DNA of 64,000 nucleotides from Flammeovirgaceae bacterium SG7u.111 (GCA_034044135.1 CP139021.1:7600105-7664104); one strand, 5' to 3'; shown: positions 8,350 to 17,888, counted from the first letter of the stretch. Made by a program: numbers and translations. Notes: a model not told the origin generated them from the sequence alone.

Positions 8350-9033
8350 CTACTTATACAAAACGTATATAATCCTGTCGATCCCACGAGCGGTTTGGTA
8401 AACTACCTCTTCTGCTTTTTGAAACCCACAGTTAAAAGCAGCTTTTTTGAGTTCGCTAGCCTTGGGCCAGTAAGCGTCTATCTTCCCCCATTCGGTTTCA
8501 AATACAATGTGGTTTTCCTCACAAAATTCGCCGAGTACTTTTATTTCTTTGTAGGGGGTTTCTACTATCAGCTTGCCATTCTTACTAAGCTGGGCGTACA
8601 TCTTGTGAAAAGCTTTTGTGTACTCCGCTTTTGACATCTCCATAATGCCAGACCACAGCCAAAGCATGCAATCAGCCTGATAGGGAAGGGTAATTTCTTT
8701 GGCGTCTTGCTGAAATAGCCTCACCTTTGAGCCAAATTTTTGCTTCATGTAGGAAATGAGGTGGGGTACTCTTTCTATGGCGGAAAGTGATCCTTGGTAG
8801 CCTTTTTCCAGCACTTTATCCAGCGCTCTTCCATAGCCAGCTCCTATTTCCACCACATGTTTAGCACGCTCTATGTGTGGGTAAATCGCTTCAATATCCG
8901 GTCCGTTTTCCAACCCTATCTGTCTGGCAAAATCCTTGAATTTCTCAACTTCTATGTTTTGATAAAAACATAAGTTGCTGTCATTAACTATCTTCTTATT
9001 AGGTTTTGCCCCCACAATTTGTACGTTTTCCAT
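8350..9033 (-). CDS. Class I SAM-dependent methyltransferase, unknown substrate
   Basis: A 227-residue soluble protein with a Rossmann-type methyltransferase core. Motif I is VVEIGAGYGRAL (around residues 61-72), motif II/III is the acidic AIER strand end, and LWLWSGIMEM follows the motif IV position. The 50 N-terminal residues are a helical cap of the type that selects the substrate. No residue pattern ties it to a known substrate class. It is convergent with recR and stands alone, so context gives no clue. The substrate could be a small metabolite or lipid. Confidence 0.75.
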   Translation of the reverse strand: MENVQIVGAKPNKKIVNDSNLCFYQNIEVEKFKDFARQIGLENGPDIEAIYPHIERAKHVVEIGAGYGRALDKVLEKGYQGSLSAIERVPHLISYMKQKFGSKVRLFQQDAKEITLPYQADCMLWLWSGIMEMSKAEYTKAFHKMYAQLSKNGKLIVETPYKEIKVLGEFCEENHIVFETEWGKIDAYWPKASELKKAAFNCGFQKAEEVVYQTARGIDRIIYVLYK

Positions 9034-9352
9034 AAAATACTGATCTCTTCTCTCTTAGGCGATGTAAAATACATTAATAAAACTAGATTCCCCTTCGTTT
9101 CGTATGCCAAGAGCTTCTTTGCTGGTCCATATTGGGAATGTTGGAATAAGTGAGGTGAGCGGATAGGATATTTGCCAAAATCAGGCACATAAATCGAGCT
9201 AAACAACTTTTTTGACAGGAGTTTTTTTTAATATTGTTTTGCGCAGTACAAATTTGAAATTCATTCGCTGATGTATAACATAATTCCCTCACCCAGCGCT
9301 GAGGCTCTTTCACTGATTTGAGATTGTTTGCTCGACCAAGAAACATTAAAAT
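9034..9352. other. Intergenic region between divergent methyltransferase and nucleotidylyltransferase genes
   Basis: A 319-base spacer serving two divergent genes. Nothing with coding potential in a conserved sense, no repeat shared with the rest of the window and no clear RNA structure was found. Confidence 0.4.
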
Positions 9353-10363
9353 ATGAAAGCCATTATCCCCGTAGCGGGCATAGGAGTAACCTTGCGCCCG
9401 CATACCCATACACAACCCAAAGCATTGGTTTCTGTAGCAGGAAAGCCCCTCCTTTCTCATATAGTAGATTTTTTGGCCAGTGCCGATATCAAGGAGTTTG
9501 TGTTCATAATTGGTTATATGGGGAATAAAATCGAGTCGTTTATGCGCTCGCATTATAGCCACAATGATTATAAAATGGATTTTGTGCAACAAGAACCTCG
9601 TCTTGGCTCAGCTCATGCCGTGTATTGCGCGCGGCAGTTTATGCAGCCAAACGATGAGTTGCTGATCATGCTGGGAGATATCTTAGTGGGAATGGATTTG
9701 AAGGCAATGGTAAATAGGTCAGAAACTGTAGTTGGTGTAAAGAAAGTGAAGCGACCAATTGATTTCGGTATAGCCGAATTAGGAAGTAATGGGGAAGTGG
9801 TAAAGTTGATAGAAAAGCCGAAAATACCAAAATCGAACCTCGGGCTAGTTGGGATTTATAAGATCAGAAGGGCGGCAGATCTAATTCAATCTATAGAAGG
9901 TCAGCTAGAAAGTGCGCCGCCTACCAAGCAGGATTTTAATTTGACCGATGCGCTTATGGAAATGGTTGTGCAAGGGGAAAAGGTGACGGTGATAGAAGTA
10001 GATAATTGGTACGATTGCGGGTCGAAAGAGTCATTGCTAGAAGCCAATGCGAAATTGCTGAAACGGAAAGGAGGGAAAGCCGATAAATCGATTCGGACTT
10101 CGAGTGGAATTATTATTCCCCCTGTAAAAATTGGGCGCAACTGCGATATCCGTAACTCTATCATAGGTCCCAACGTGGTAGTTGGTGATCATACGGCTAT
10201 AGTCAATAGTGTAGTGTCAGATTCTATTATTGGTTCTTACAGTATTTTGGAGTTTTTGATGCTCAATAATTCTATCATAGGAAATGATACGAAGCTCAAA
10301 GGCATGACCCAAAGTCTTAATATTGGGGATAATACGGAAATAAACTTTTTTGGCGACAGATAA
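9353..10363 (+). CDS. Sugar-nucleotide nucleotidylyltransferase with C-terminal left-handed beta-helix
   Basis: A 336-residue NTP-transferase that joins a sugar 1-phosphate to a nucleotide, for surface polysaccharide or lipopolysaccharide sugars. The N-terminal nucleotide-binding segment MKAIIPVAGIGVTLRPHT, the following QPKALVSVAGKPLL lysine loop and the MLGDILVG aspartate site are those of the RmlA/GalU/GlmU group. About residues 250-330 carry hexapeptide-type repeats (IGRNCDIRNSIIGPNVVVG), as in GlmU-like and long RmlA forms. Archaeal-type thymidylyltransferases share this layout. The exact sugar cannot be read from sequence. The start was set at the ATG of MKAIIPVAG, the invariant N-terminus. 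Confidence 0.85.
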   Translation: MKAIIPVAGIGVTLRPHTHTQPKALVSVAGKPLLSHIVDFLASADIKEFVFIIGYMGNKIESFMRSHYSHNDYKMDFVQQEPRLGSAHAVYCARQFMQPNDELLIMLGDILVGMDLKAMVNRSETVVGVKKVKRPIDFGIAELGSNGEVVKLIEKPKIPKSNLGLVGIYKIRRAADLIQSIEGQLESAPPTKQDFNLTDALMEMVVQGEKVTVIEVDNWYDCGSKESLLEANAKLLKRKGGKADKSIRTSSGIIIPPVKIGRNCDIRNSIIGPNVVVGDHTAIVNSVVSDSIIGSYSILEFLMLNNSIIGNDTKLKGMTQSLNIGDNTEINFFGDR

Positions 10364-10393
10364 ACCGTCTTTCAGAAGGTCGGGCAAATTTGT

Positions 10394-10401
10394 TAGTTTT
10401 G
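10394..10401 (+). promoter_or_regulatory. Candidate -7 promoter element for the Ldh-family gene
   Basis: TAGTTTTG fits the Bacteroidota TAnnTTTG -7 consensus and lies 36 bases before the start at 10438. No convincing TTTG was found at the -33 position, so the call is weak. Confidence 0.3.
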
Positions 10402-10437
10402 CTTTTTTTTTAGAAGGGTTGATAAAGAATTACGTAG

Positions 10438-11505
10438 ATGTTTGATTATAAAAAATTGGAAAACTTCTGTAGAGAGGTTTTTATGAAAATGGGATGTAGC
10501 GAAGCCGATGCTAGCTTGGCTGCAGGAGTGCTAGTAAGTGCCGATTTGAGAGGGGTTGATTCCCACGGAGTGGCCCGGCTAAGTGGCTATGTGAGGTTAT
10601 GGGAAAATGACCGGGTGAATCCTAATCCAGATATAAAAATAGTTCATGAAACGCCAAGTACGGCGGTGATAGACGGAGATGCTGGGCTAGGCTTAGTAGT
10701 TGCCCCAAAGGCAATGCAAGTAGCTATAGATAAAGCCAAAAATGTAGGTACAGGTTGGGTAAGTGTGAGGAACTCGAACCATTTTGGGATTGCTGGTTAT
10801 CATTCTATGATGGCACTGGAGCATGACATGATCGGAATGTCGATGACGAATGCAAGCCCGCTGGTTTCCCCCACGTTTTCCAAGGACAGGATGCTAGGAA
10901 CGAACCCAATTGCCGTGGCTATTCCTGCCAATGGGCAGCCAGCTTTTGTAGCAGATTTCGCTACTACCACTGCGGCAAACGGTAAACTAGAAATATTACA
11001 AAGAAAAGAAGAAGATGCCCCAACTGGCTGGGTGCAAGATGCCGAAGGCCAGCCAAGCAACGATGCTTCTGCCCTCAAAAAAGGCGGTGCTCTTTTACCG
11101 CTTGGTAGCGATAGGGTACGAAGTAGCCACAAAGGTTACTGCCTAGGTTCTATTGTCGATATATTTTCAGCGGTGCTTTCAGGAGCTGGTTATGGGCCGT
11201 GGGCGCCTCCATTTGTAAGCTTTTTACCTCTTCCCGAAAATCCTCCAGGGCAAGGCCTGGGGCATTTCTTTGGGGCGATGCGAGTAGATGCTTTCCGCCC
11301 AGCAGATGAGTTCAAAAGTCACATGGACAATTGGATTGGAAGGTTTAGGCAAGCAACTCCAGTAGAGGGGCACGAAAAAGTGCTGATACCGGGTGATCCT
11401 GAGAGGGAGCTGGAAGCGCAAAGGAAAACAGAAGGCATTCCTTTGTTGTTGCCTGTAGAGAAGGACTTGAAAGGTTTGGCAGAGCGTTTTGAGTTAGAGT
11501 TTTAG
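10438..11505 (+). CDS. Ldh-family (malate/L-lactate/ureidoglycolate-type) NAD(P)-dependent oxidoreductase
   Basis: A 355-residue member of the type 2 malate/lactate dehydrogenase family, which has its own NAD(P)-binding fold without the classical Rossmann glycine motif. Typical landmarks are the ADLRGVDSHGVARL segment near residue 37 (with the catalytic histidine), SVRNSNHFGIAGYH about residue 105, MTNASPLVSPTFSKDRMLGTNPIAVA, and SHKGYCLGSIVDI with the active-site lysine region near residue 225. The reaction is oxidation of a 2-hydroxy acid to a 2-oxo acid; members act on malate, lactate, 2,3-diketogulonate or ureidoglycolate. The substrate is undetermined. Confidence 0.88.
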   Translation: MFDYKKLENFCREVFMKMGCSEADASLAAGVLVSADLRGVDSHGVARLSGYVRLWENDRVNPNPDIKIVHETPSTAVIDGDAGLGLVVAPKAMQVAIDKAKNVGTGWVSVRNSNHFGIAGYHSMMALEHDMIGMSMTNASPLVSPTFSKDRMLGTNPIAVAIPANGQPAFVADFATTTAANGKLEILQRKEEDAPTGWVQDAEGQPSNDASALKKGGALLPLGSDRVRSSHKGYCLGSIVDIFSAVLSGAGYGPWAPPFVSFLPLPENPPGQGLGHFFGAMRVDAFRPADEFKSHMDNWIGRFRQATPVEGHEKVLIPGDPERELEAQRKTEGIPLLLPVEKDLKGLAERFELEF

Positions 11506-11534
11506 CATTTTTGAACTAAATAAATCAAAGGGCT

Positions 11535-11855
11535 ATGATGACACACTTTGAAAAACTCCCCTTGACTTTACGTAGGAACGGGTATGATTATACCCTATTG
11601 GAACGAACAGAGTATAAGGCTATTTACCTCCAAGAGCTAGATGGAAAAGAGGTGGCTTATGAGATTTTGAGAATCCAAAAGAACAAATCGACTCTGCCTA
11701 GGGTGGGTGATGAATCGGTTTTTTACAAAGAAATATTTCCGAAAAACGAGGATTTTGGGCTAAATGCCTGGACGGTGAAGGGAAAAGAAAAAGCGTTCAA
11801 ATTGTACCATTCCATTATGTCGGCTTCCAATGGGCAGCTCGAAATCAAATTTTAA
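11535..11855 (+). CDS. Hypothetical protein, 106 residues
   Basis: A small soluble protein without signal peptide or membrane segment, beginning 29 bases after the Ldh-family stop and followed 44 bases later by the VTT membrane protein, so it is probably co-transcribed with both. It has a mixed alpha/beta composition with a conserved-looking core (ELDGKEVAYEILRIQKNK) and an aromatic GLNAWTVKGKEKAFKLY segment. The family was not recognised. A second methionine directly follows the first, leaving the start ambiguous by one codon. Confidence 0.7.
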   Translation: MMTHFEKLPLTLRRNGYDYTLLERTEYKAIYLQELDGKEVAYEILRIQKNKSTLPRVGDESVFYKEIFPKNEDFGLNAWTVKGKEKAFKLYHSIMSASNGQLEIKF

Positions 11856-11899
11856 TCAGCCTCATTTTTCTGAGCAGCCAACTTCACTAGCAAACAACC

Positions 11900-12580
11900 A
11901 TGTTGAAACTTTTTAAGTTTTTAAGAAAAAACAGCGTTTCGCTGGTGTACTGCCTTGCCCTCGCCTTGGTACCTATCATTTCAAGTTCTTCTATCAGCGT
12001 ACTTGCCTATCAGTACGAAGAAACCATTCGTGCTTTTGCACTTCCCCAATGGGCTGTTTTTTTTAGCCTTACTGCTTTTACAATGGCTTTTGCCATTACT
12101 CCAACAACTTTTATCAGTATTTTGAGTGGGTACTTTATGGGGTGGGTTTGCCTGCCTTTTGTAGTGGTTTCGTACCTCGCTGCTGCGGCTATCAGTTTTT
12201 TTCTTTCGAAGAAAATAGATAATGGGAAAATGCTGGGAAGCCTTCGCTCGTACGAAGGGGCGGAAAGGGTGATAGACAACCTTAAGAATAAAGAATTTCA
12301 AGTAGTATTTTACTCCAAGATTTCACCTCTGCTGCCTTTTGCCTTTTCCAACTTCTTGCTGTCAGCAGGAGGAGCAAGTTTCAAAGGCTTTATGATAGGT
12401 AGTTTGGTAGGGATGTTACCTCGAACAATCTTTTCTATTTGGATAGGGACACAGGCGTATCAGCTGGTTTCGATAAGTCAAGAAGGCATGGGCTTTCATA
12501 CCCAAGCCTTCATTAGCATACTTATCTTGATAAGCGTAGTCGGGGTTTTTAGGCTTTTCCAAAAGGCTTTTGCCATCTAA
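11900..12580 (+). CDS. VTT-domain (TVP38/DedA-like) integral membrane protein
   Basis: A 226-residue membrane protein with about five hydrophobic segments and the VTT/SNARE-associated core: ITPTTFISILSGYFMGW (about residues 72-88) and KISPLLPFAFSNFLLSAGG (about 138-156) followed by GSLVGMLPRTIFSIWIG. The KISPLLPF...N-x-L-x-x-G pattern is the re-entrant loop characteristic of DedA/TMEM41/VMP1 proteins, which act as lipid scramblases or flippases, for example of undecaprenyl phosphate. It converges on the M1 aminopeptidase gene 10 bases away. Confidence 0.8.
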   Translation: MLKLFKFLRKNSVSLVYCLALALVPIISSSSISVLAYQYEETIRAFALPQWAVFFSLTAFTMAFAITPTTFISILSGYFMGWVCLPFVVVSYLAAAAISFFLSKKIDNGKMLGSLRSYEGAERVIDNLKNKEFQVVFYSKISPLLPFAFSNFLLSAGGASFKGFMIGSLVGMLPRTIFSIWIGTQAYQLVSISQEGMGFHTQAFISILILISVVGVFRLFQKAFAI

Positions 12581-12590
12581 ACAAAGCTGC

Positions 12591-15167
12591 CTAATAAGCA
12601 ATCATCATGTTTTGGTACATTTCCCTTGCTTGCTGGGAAGGCTCTTTTTCCATTATTTCATTGAGTATTTCTTCTACTCCCTCTACCTCGCTAAGGAGGT
12701 ACAATGCCCTGTAAGCTGCCACCCTGATATTGATGTTTTCGTTATTGAGAGCCAGTTCTGATAAAATTTTTGCTCCTTGCAATTGGGCTTCTACTGGGCG
12801 GTTGAGCAAATAACTACCAAAGTAGTTTAGCAAATATTGGGTTTGCTCACGGTGGCCTTTCCCAAGCTTTTCCACAAACCAGTCCATTTTATTGGGAACA
12901 CCATAGTAACTATAAAAATCGGCAAGCGTAACCGTAATGCTCAAGTCATTTATGTCTTCAAACTTTTGTAACAGAAGAAGTGGTTGATCTCCACCCATGT
13001 TGGCGTAGGCATACAGCCCAGTCGCCACTACGGTGTAGGAACTATCTTTCATTGCTATTTTGGCGATATCTAGTTTGTTCTTATCCAATGTTGCCAATAC
13101 ATTCATCGCTTCGGCGCGAACCATAGGGTGCGGGTCGCTCTGAACCATCTGGCTTACTTTTTTCACTAACTCATCTTTCCCGTCTCCTGCATATTTGCTG
13201 AAAGCACTCACCGCAGTTTCTCTTACTTTCCAAAACTCATCGTTCAAGGCATCGAACAATACAGGAGTAATCAGCTCTTCGTCCACTCCTGAGGCAAGTT
13301 CATTAAGTGCGCTTAGTCTTGCCAAAATATTCTCAGCATGTTGGAACTGAAAAATGAACTCAGCCGTGGGAACTAAGAAATCAACCTCAGATGGGATGAC
13401 TTGTTCGGGGTCGAACAATACCAAATCGGGTTGTGAAGTTGCAGGGAACTCGAAGGTTTCCATGGCTTCGTCTATTAGAACGGAGTGCCTTTCTTTTTCC
13501 CCGTTCACCCAAATATCGATGCTTGCAGGCAACTTGTAGATTTTCGTGTATTTTACATCTTGGTGCTGCCTTACCCTTACGCTTACTTTCCCATCTTCGT
13601 AGCTATGGACTATGTGCAAGTTTGGATGCCCAGGTGACAGAAACCATTGATCGAAGAACCAATTTAAATCTTGCCCAGTCACTTGTTCAAAGGCAATTCT
13701 TAACTGATGGATTTCTACTTGTTGGAAAGCATATTGGTGCAAATAGTTTTTGATAGCAGCAAAAAATGCTTCGTCGCCTATATGGTTGCGTAGCAAATGC
13801 AAAATCACCGATGCCTTTGCATAAGAATGGCTATCGAACATTTCCTCTTTATCGAGGTATTGGTACCTTATGAGCGGTTCTTGCTTGCTGGCAGATTCAA
13901 AAAGGTAGTTGTCCAATTCCTCTTTTCTTGCCAAGTCGGCTTCATTTACGCCGAGTTTGTGTTCGTACCAAAGGTATTCAGAGTAAGTGGCAAAGCCTTC
14001 GTTGAGCGGTAGGTTTGCCCAAGATTCACAGGTTACCAAATCGCCAAACCAATGGTGGGAAAGCTCATGGGCTATGATTCCGTCCCAGTCTTCATCTATC
14101 AGGTAGCTTTTGTCTACTTGTACTTCTTCCATAAAAATAGAAGCCGAAGTGTTTTCCATTGCACCCGATACAAAGTCCCTCACCACTATCTGGTAATACT
14201 TGTCCCAAGGGTAGTCGTAGCCGAACTTGTCAGAGAAAAAGTCCAGCATTTCAGGAGTATTACCAAAAATGTCTTTGGCAAAAGGGGCAAACTCTTTTTC
14301 TACAAAATAGCTCACGGGCTTTCCTCGCCAAGACTTGTCGTCCACTTTGGCAAAATCGCCAACAGCCATCATAAAGAGGTATGGGGCATGGGGAAGTTCT
14401 TGTTTCCAGTAATCGGTACGGGTGCCGTCGTGGTTATTTTGTTGGAAAATGAGTTTTCCATTAGAAACAGTTTTGAAGGTGGTGTCTACCGTAATGTAAA
14501 TTTCTTGTTTGGTGCGGGTGTTGGGCGAATCGAAGGTAGGAAACCAGCATGAAGCAGCTTCCGTCTCGTTTTGCGTCCATATTTGCTTTGGTTTACCTTC
14601 TTCTTTGCCCAGCGGATTTATAAAATACAGACCTTTGTCTGAAGTAATGGCATTGCTACCGCCTTGAGGAAGTTCGTTGGGCTTTGCGGTGTAGTCCACA
14701 AATACTTGTAGCTTTTCCCCTTTTTTGTATTTCCTATCTAAAAATGCGGTGACTTGGAGGCTGTCGTAAGTGAAGTTGAGAGCTGTTGTATCGGAAAGGT
14801 TTACTACTGCTACTTGGTGGATATCGAACCCTTTTGCATCGAGTACTATACTGTCTTGTGGGTAGAACCATGGTTCAAGTAGCAGCTCGGCTTTCCCTAA
14901 AAGGTGTTGTTTTTCCCAATCGAAAGATACGGCAAGCTTTGTATTGATAAGGTCAAAATATTTTGTCTTTTCAGGGTTGTAATCTCCTTTTTTAGAAACC
15001 CATTCTGGTATTTGCTCTTCGGCAGGACCTTCATAAACAGCAATGGAAGGCACGCCAGTTACTTCTAGTGGGCTGGTTTGTTTAGCCGTTTTTTCGGACG
15101 CCTTACAGGCAGAGAAGAAGATAGTAAGTAGAATGAGAAAAGCTGGAGCTTTAGCTAGGTTATTCAT
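12591..15167 (-). CDS. M1-family metallo-aminopeptidase, predicted lipoprotein
   Basis: An 858-residue zinc aminopeptidase. The N-terminus is a lipoprotein signal (hydrophobic stretch then FFSACKAS), so it is exported and lipid-anchored. The catalytic gluzincin core has the substrate motif SGAMENTSAS and zinc motif HELSH (H367, E368, H371) with the third ligand E390 in LPLNEGFATYSE. The C-terminal 250 residues are helical, HEAT-like repeats (for example VRETAVSAFSKYAGD, MVRAEAMNVLATLDK) that in the family close the active-site chamber. Likely role is peptide degradation outside the cytoplasm. A non-peptidase member is unlikely because all catalytic residues are kept. Confidence 0.92.
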   Translation of the reverse strand: MNNLAKAPAFLILLTIFFSACKASEKTAKQTSPLEVTGVPSIAVYEGPAEEQIPEWVSKKGDYNPEKTKYFDLINTKLAVSFDWEKQHLLGKAELLLEPWFYPQDSIVLDAKGFDIHQVAVVNLSDTTALNFTYDSLQVTAFLDRKYKKGEKLQVFVDYTAKPNELPQGGSNAITSDKGLYFINPLGKEEGKPKQIWTQNETEAASCWFPTFDSPNTRTKQEIYITVDTTFKTVSNGKLIFQQNNHDGTRTDYWKQELPHAPYLFMMAVGDFAKVDDKSWRGKPVSYFVEKEFAPFAKDIFGNTPEMLDFFSDKFGYDYPWDKYYQIVVRDFVSGAMENTSASIFMEEVQVDKSYLIDEDWDGIIAHELSHHWFGDLVTCESWANLPLNEGFATYSEYLWYEHKLGVNEADLARKEELDNYLFESASKQEPLIRYQYLDKEEMFDSHSYAKASVILHLLRNHIGDEAFFAAIKNYLHQYAFQQVEIHQLRIAFEQVTGQDLNWFFDQWFLSPGHPNLHIVHSYEDGKVSVRVRQHQDVKYTKIYKLPASIDIWVNGEKERHSVLIDEAMETFEFPATSQPDLVLFDPEQVIPSEVDFLVPTAEFIFQFQHAENILARLSALNELASGVDEELITPVLFDALNDEFWKVRETAVSAFSKYAGDGKDELVKKVSQMVQSDPHPMVRAEAMNVLATLDKNKLDIAKIAMKDSSYTVVATGLYAYANMGGDQPLLLLQKFEDINDLSITVTLADFYSYYGVPNKMDWFVEKLGKGHREQTQYLLNYFGSYLLNRPVEAQLQGAKILSELALNNENINIRVAAYRALYLLSEVEGVEEILNEIMEKEPSQQAREMYQNMMIAY

Positions 15168-15443
15168 TGTCTAAATGTTTTTTTCAAACCATTTCAACCA
15201 GTGTCATCTCAATGAGGTTTACTGGCGATCTGTTGTTAGTGAATAATGGACGATACCTTCTAGCCAAATAGCAAAGGTTAACGCCTTGCGGAAAAACAGT
15301 TGGTTTGATTTAATTGTCTGTAGGATAGTTAAGGGTCAAAGTAGGAAAAATTCGACCTCAGCGCAATGATACTCAATTATCCTTTACACTTATTAACATT
15401 TCGAAAGCAAAATAATTGTTTAGGCATTGTGGTATTGTAAAAT

Positions 15444-16208
15444 TTACTCCTTTTTATTTCTGGCCTTGTTCATTTCTTTAAGCTTTACATACCGTACAAA
15501 AGTAGCATGGGCGGAAATTGAGCTGATCACAAAACCATAATAACCATCGAGCAAGCCAAGCTTTATGAAATAATCAGAAATGAACTTCCATACAGATTTT
15601 AGAATAATAAGAAATACTGAAGCCTTTTTCCCTTTCTTAAATAGGTTTTCCGCACCTATTTCCGAAAATTTGTTCACTTGGTCTATATGCTGCCAAATAG
15701 TATGGTAAGAATAATGGAGGATGTCACATTTGATATGCTTAACCTTAACCTCTTCTTCCATCTGAACATGCTCGTGTATGTAGCCTTCCCATTGTCCTTT
15801 TCTCCTATCCCAGAGCCGTAGCTTTGTATCTGGATACCAACCGCAGTGCTTTATCCATTTTCCACAGTAGTTGGTGAGCCTGTTGAACTTATAGGCATCG
15901 TACTCGCTGTTTTCCTTTATTTTTTGAAGCTCGGCAACCATTTGGTCCGAAAGGATTTCATCGGCATCCATTGAAAGGATAAGATCATTTGATGCCAAGT
16001 TGTTTGCGTAATTTTTAGTTTCCGAATAGCCCCTCCATTTTATTTGTTCGAACACAACGCCATGGGAAAGGCAAATTTCTTTGGTTTTGTCCGTAGAGCA
16101 AGAGTCTACCACCACTATCTCATCTGCAATTCTTTTCAAAGAAGCTAAGCAGTTTTCAATGTCCCTTTCTTCATTAAATGTGATGACCGTTGCACTGATT
16201 TTTGGCAT
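15444..16208 (-). CDS. Family 2 glycosyltransferase (WaaE/KdtX-like)
   Basis: A 254-residue GT-A glycosyltransferase for cell-surface glycan synthesis. N-terminal SATVITFNEERDIENCLASL and EIVVVDSCSTDKT bind the nucleotide sugar, and SMDADEILSD holds the D-x-D metal site around residue 87. The C-terminal part (DTKLRLWDRRKGQWEGYIHE, then ILHYSYHT) matches the lipopolysaccharide core glucosyltransferase WaaE type. It is cytoplasmic or peripherally membrane bound; a weakly hydrophobic stretch near residues 200-230 may touch the membrane. It is monocistronic, with 235 bases of AT-rich spacer to the next divergent gene. Confidence 0.88.
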   Translation of the reverse strand: MPKISATVITFNEERDIENCLASLKRIADEIVVVDSCSTDKTKEICLSHGVVFEQIKWRGYSETKNYANNLASNDLILSMDADEILSDQMVAELQKIKENSEYDAYKFNRLTNYCGKWIKHCGWYPDTKLRLWDRRKGQWEGYIHEHVQMEEEVKVKHIKCDILHYSYHTIWQHIDQVNKFSEIGAENLFKKGKKASVFLIILKSVWKFISDYFIKLGLLDGYYGFVISSISAHATFVRYVKLKEMNKARNKKE

Positions 16209-16416
16209 AAGGCAAATTGATGGTTAAACTTGGGTGTGGGCACAAAGTTGGGGATTTAAAACCAAAGTCTCTAACTCAAGGTTTAAAAAAGCTAAGCTTG
16301 TCTGAAAGATCTGCCCAAGCGTTTTGGGGCTTCAAGGTCTTGGTTATAAGGAGTGTTCCTTTCTCGGCTCTAGGCATTTATATATAAAAGCGCTAGTGCT
16401 TATCAGTTTCAGGCTT

Positions 16417-16424
16417 TAGTTTTG
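16417..16424 (+). promoter_or_regulatory. Candidate -7 promoter element for the ferredoxin-reductase gene
   Basis: TAGTTTTG matches TAnnTTTG and lies 44 bases before the start at 16469. As with the similar motif at 10394, no clear -33 partner is visible. Confidence 0.3.
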
Positions 16425-16468
16425 CGACTTACAATAAGTATAATTGAGGAAATCAGAAAATTTAAAAT

Positions 16469-17518
16469 ATGCCAAGTTATATAAATCTAAAAGTAAAAGA
16501 GGTGGTGAAAGAAACACCTGATGCGGTTACCATTAGTTTCAAACAACCTTTATTCAAAAAAGTAAAATACAAGTCGGGCCAATTTCTAACACTTGTACTC
16601 AATATTGATGGAAAAAGCGTGAGCCGTTCGTATAGTATGAGTAGTACGCCTACACTAGATAGCTTGGTTTCTATCACCGTAAAAAGAGTAGAAGGTGGCT
16701 TGGTATCTAATTATCTCAATACCCAGGTAAAGCCTGGTGATACTATAAAAGTGATGGAACCGGTAGGTAACTTTACTTTTGAGGCAGATAAAAGCAAAAA
16801 TAGGCATATAGTACTTTTTGGGGCAGGAAGTGGTGTTACCCCGTTGATGTCTATCCTTAAAAACGTGTTGTTTTTTGAACCAAACAGCATTGTCTCGTTG
16901 GTATATGGAAATAGGAACGAGAACAGTATTATTTTCAAACAGAAACTAGAAGAGCTTAAAAGCAAGTTTGGAGACCGATTCAACTTGGTTTATTCGCTGA
17001 GTCAGCCACAAAACCAGTGGGAAGGCTACAAGGGCAGGATAGATGAGGCTGTTTGCCTGAATGTGCTGAACCTGCTTCCCAAGCATGATGCTTCTGAGTA
17101 TTACATTTGCGGACCAGATGGAATGATGGAGCAAGTGAAAGCTGGGCTCAAAAAAGCAAAAGTTGCGGCGAGCAGTATCCATATGGAAAGCTTTACAGCT
17201 TCTAACGAGTCGGAAGAGGCTTTGGCGAAACTTGGAGATATGGGCGACAAGTCTGTAAAAATTATTATCCAAGGGGATGAGTACCAAATAACGGTTCCTG
17301 CTAAAAAGAGCATTTTGGATGTTGGGCTAGACGAAGGTTTAGACATGCCTTTCTCTTGCCAAAGTGGTCTTTGTACGGCATGCATGGGCAAGTGCACTTC
17401 AGGCGAAGTAAAAATGACCGATAACGATAGCCTTTCGGCCGATGATGTAGCTGCAGGTTATGTACTTACTTGCGTAGGGCATCCGGCTTCCGACAATGTA
17501 GTTATCGAATTTGATTGA
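16469..17518 (+). CDS. PaaE/HCP-reductase-like ferredoxin-NAD(P)H reductase with 2Fe-2S domain
   Basis: A 349-residue electron-transfer flavoprotein. FAD is bound by SRSYSMSSTP (about residues 52-61), and NAD(P)H by GAGSGVTPLMSILK (about 117-130) and YYICGPDGMMEQV (about 211-223). A plant-type ferredoxin domain forms the C-terminus with ligand cysteines in SCQSGLCTACMGKC and a fourth in LTCVGHP. The FAD-NAD-ferredoxin order is that of PaaE, the reductase of phenylacetyl-CoA epoxidase. No paaA-D genes are next to it, so a general role such as electron supply to a desaturase or oxygenase is as likely. A strong terminator follows at once. Confidence 0.9.
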   Translation: MPSYINLKVKEVVKETPDAVTISFKQPLFKKVKYKSGQFLTLVLNIDGKSVSRSYSMSSTPTLDSLVSITVKRVEGGLVSNYLNTQVKPGDTIKVMEPVGNFTFEADKSKNRHIVLFGAGSGVTPLMSILKNVLFFEPNSIVSLVYGNRNENSIIFKQKLEELKSKFGDRFNLVYSLSQPQNQWEGYKGRIDEAVCLNVLNLLPKHDASEYYICGPDGMMEQVKAGLKKAKVAASSIHMESFTASNESEEALAKLGDMGDKSVKIIIQGDEYQITVPAKKSILDVGLDEGLDMPFSCQSGLCTACMGKCTSGEVKMTDNDSLSADDVAAGYVLTCVGHPASDNVVIEFD

Positions 17519-17527
17519 TTTTTCCAG

Positions 17528-17570
17528 CCTCATCGGAAGTGGCTATTCAGCTTCCGATGAGGTCTTTTTA
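17528..17570 (+). terminator. Rho-independent terminator after the reductase gene
   Basis: Perfect 12-bp stem CCTCATCGGAAG (17528-17539) and CTTCCGATGAGG (17551-17562), followed by TCTTTTTA. It begins ten bases after the stop. Confidence 0.9.
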
Positions 17571-17600
17571 TACAATTCTCCCAACCTTACCTGCTTGCAC

Positions 17601-17840
17601 ATGTTTGGCTTATTTAAGAAAAAAAAGAAATCGAAACCTTCTCCGCCCATGGTTGATCTTTATGGAGAGCCGCTGGAAGAAGGGGATTCTGTGGAATCGC
17701 TCAGATACGAATTAGGTAAATGTACGGTCACTTCTGTAGATGGAATTATTCATTATGTGTCGGTAGAAACAGGCAAAAAAGTGCCTTGGGTAAAAATGGT
17801 AGATGCCTCCACAGAAAGGCAAAAAGTAAAGAAAATCTAA
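17601..17840 (+). CDS. Small conserved-looking hypothetical protein, 79 residues
   Basis: A basic N-terminus (MFGLFKKKKKSKPS) followed by a compact domain (LYGEPLEEGDSVESLRYELGKCTV... and VSVETGKKVPWVKMVDAS). There is no signal peptide. An upstream in-frame start at 17511 was rejected because the reading would pass straight through the terminator hairpin at 17528-17570. No family was recognised. It lies 80 bases before the CHAT gene and could share its promoter region, but no functional link is visible. Confidence 0.65.
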   Translation: MFGLFKKKKKSKPSPPMVDLYGEPLEEGDSVESLRYELGKCTVTSVDGIIHYVSVETGKKVPWVKMVDASTERQKVKKI

Positions 17841-17888
17841 TAGTAGCTTATGTCAATAACCTCCCTTTCTGCACTAAAAAGCTCAATT

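Noticed and set aside
17511..17600. Longer N-terminus for the 17601 gene
   Set aside because: It would translate through a strong terminator hairpin, so the internal ATG was chosen.
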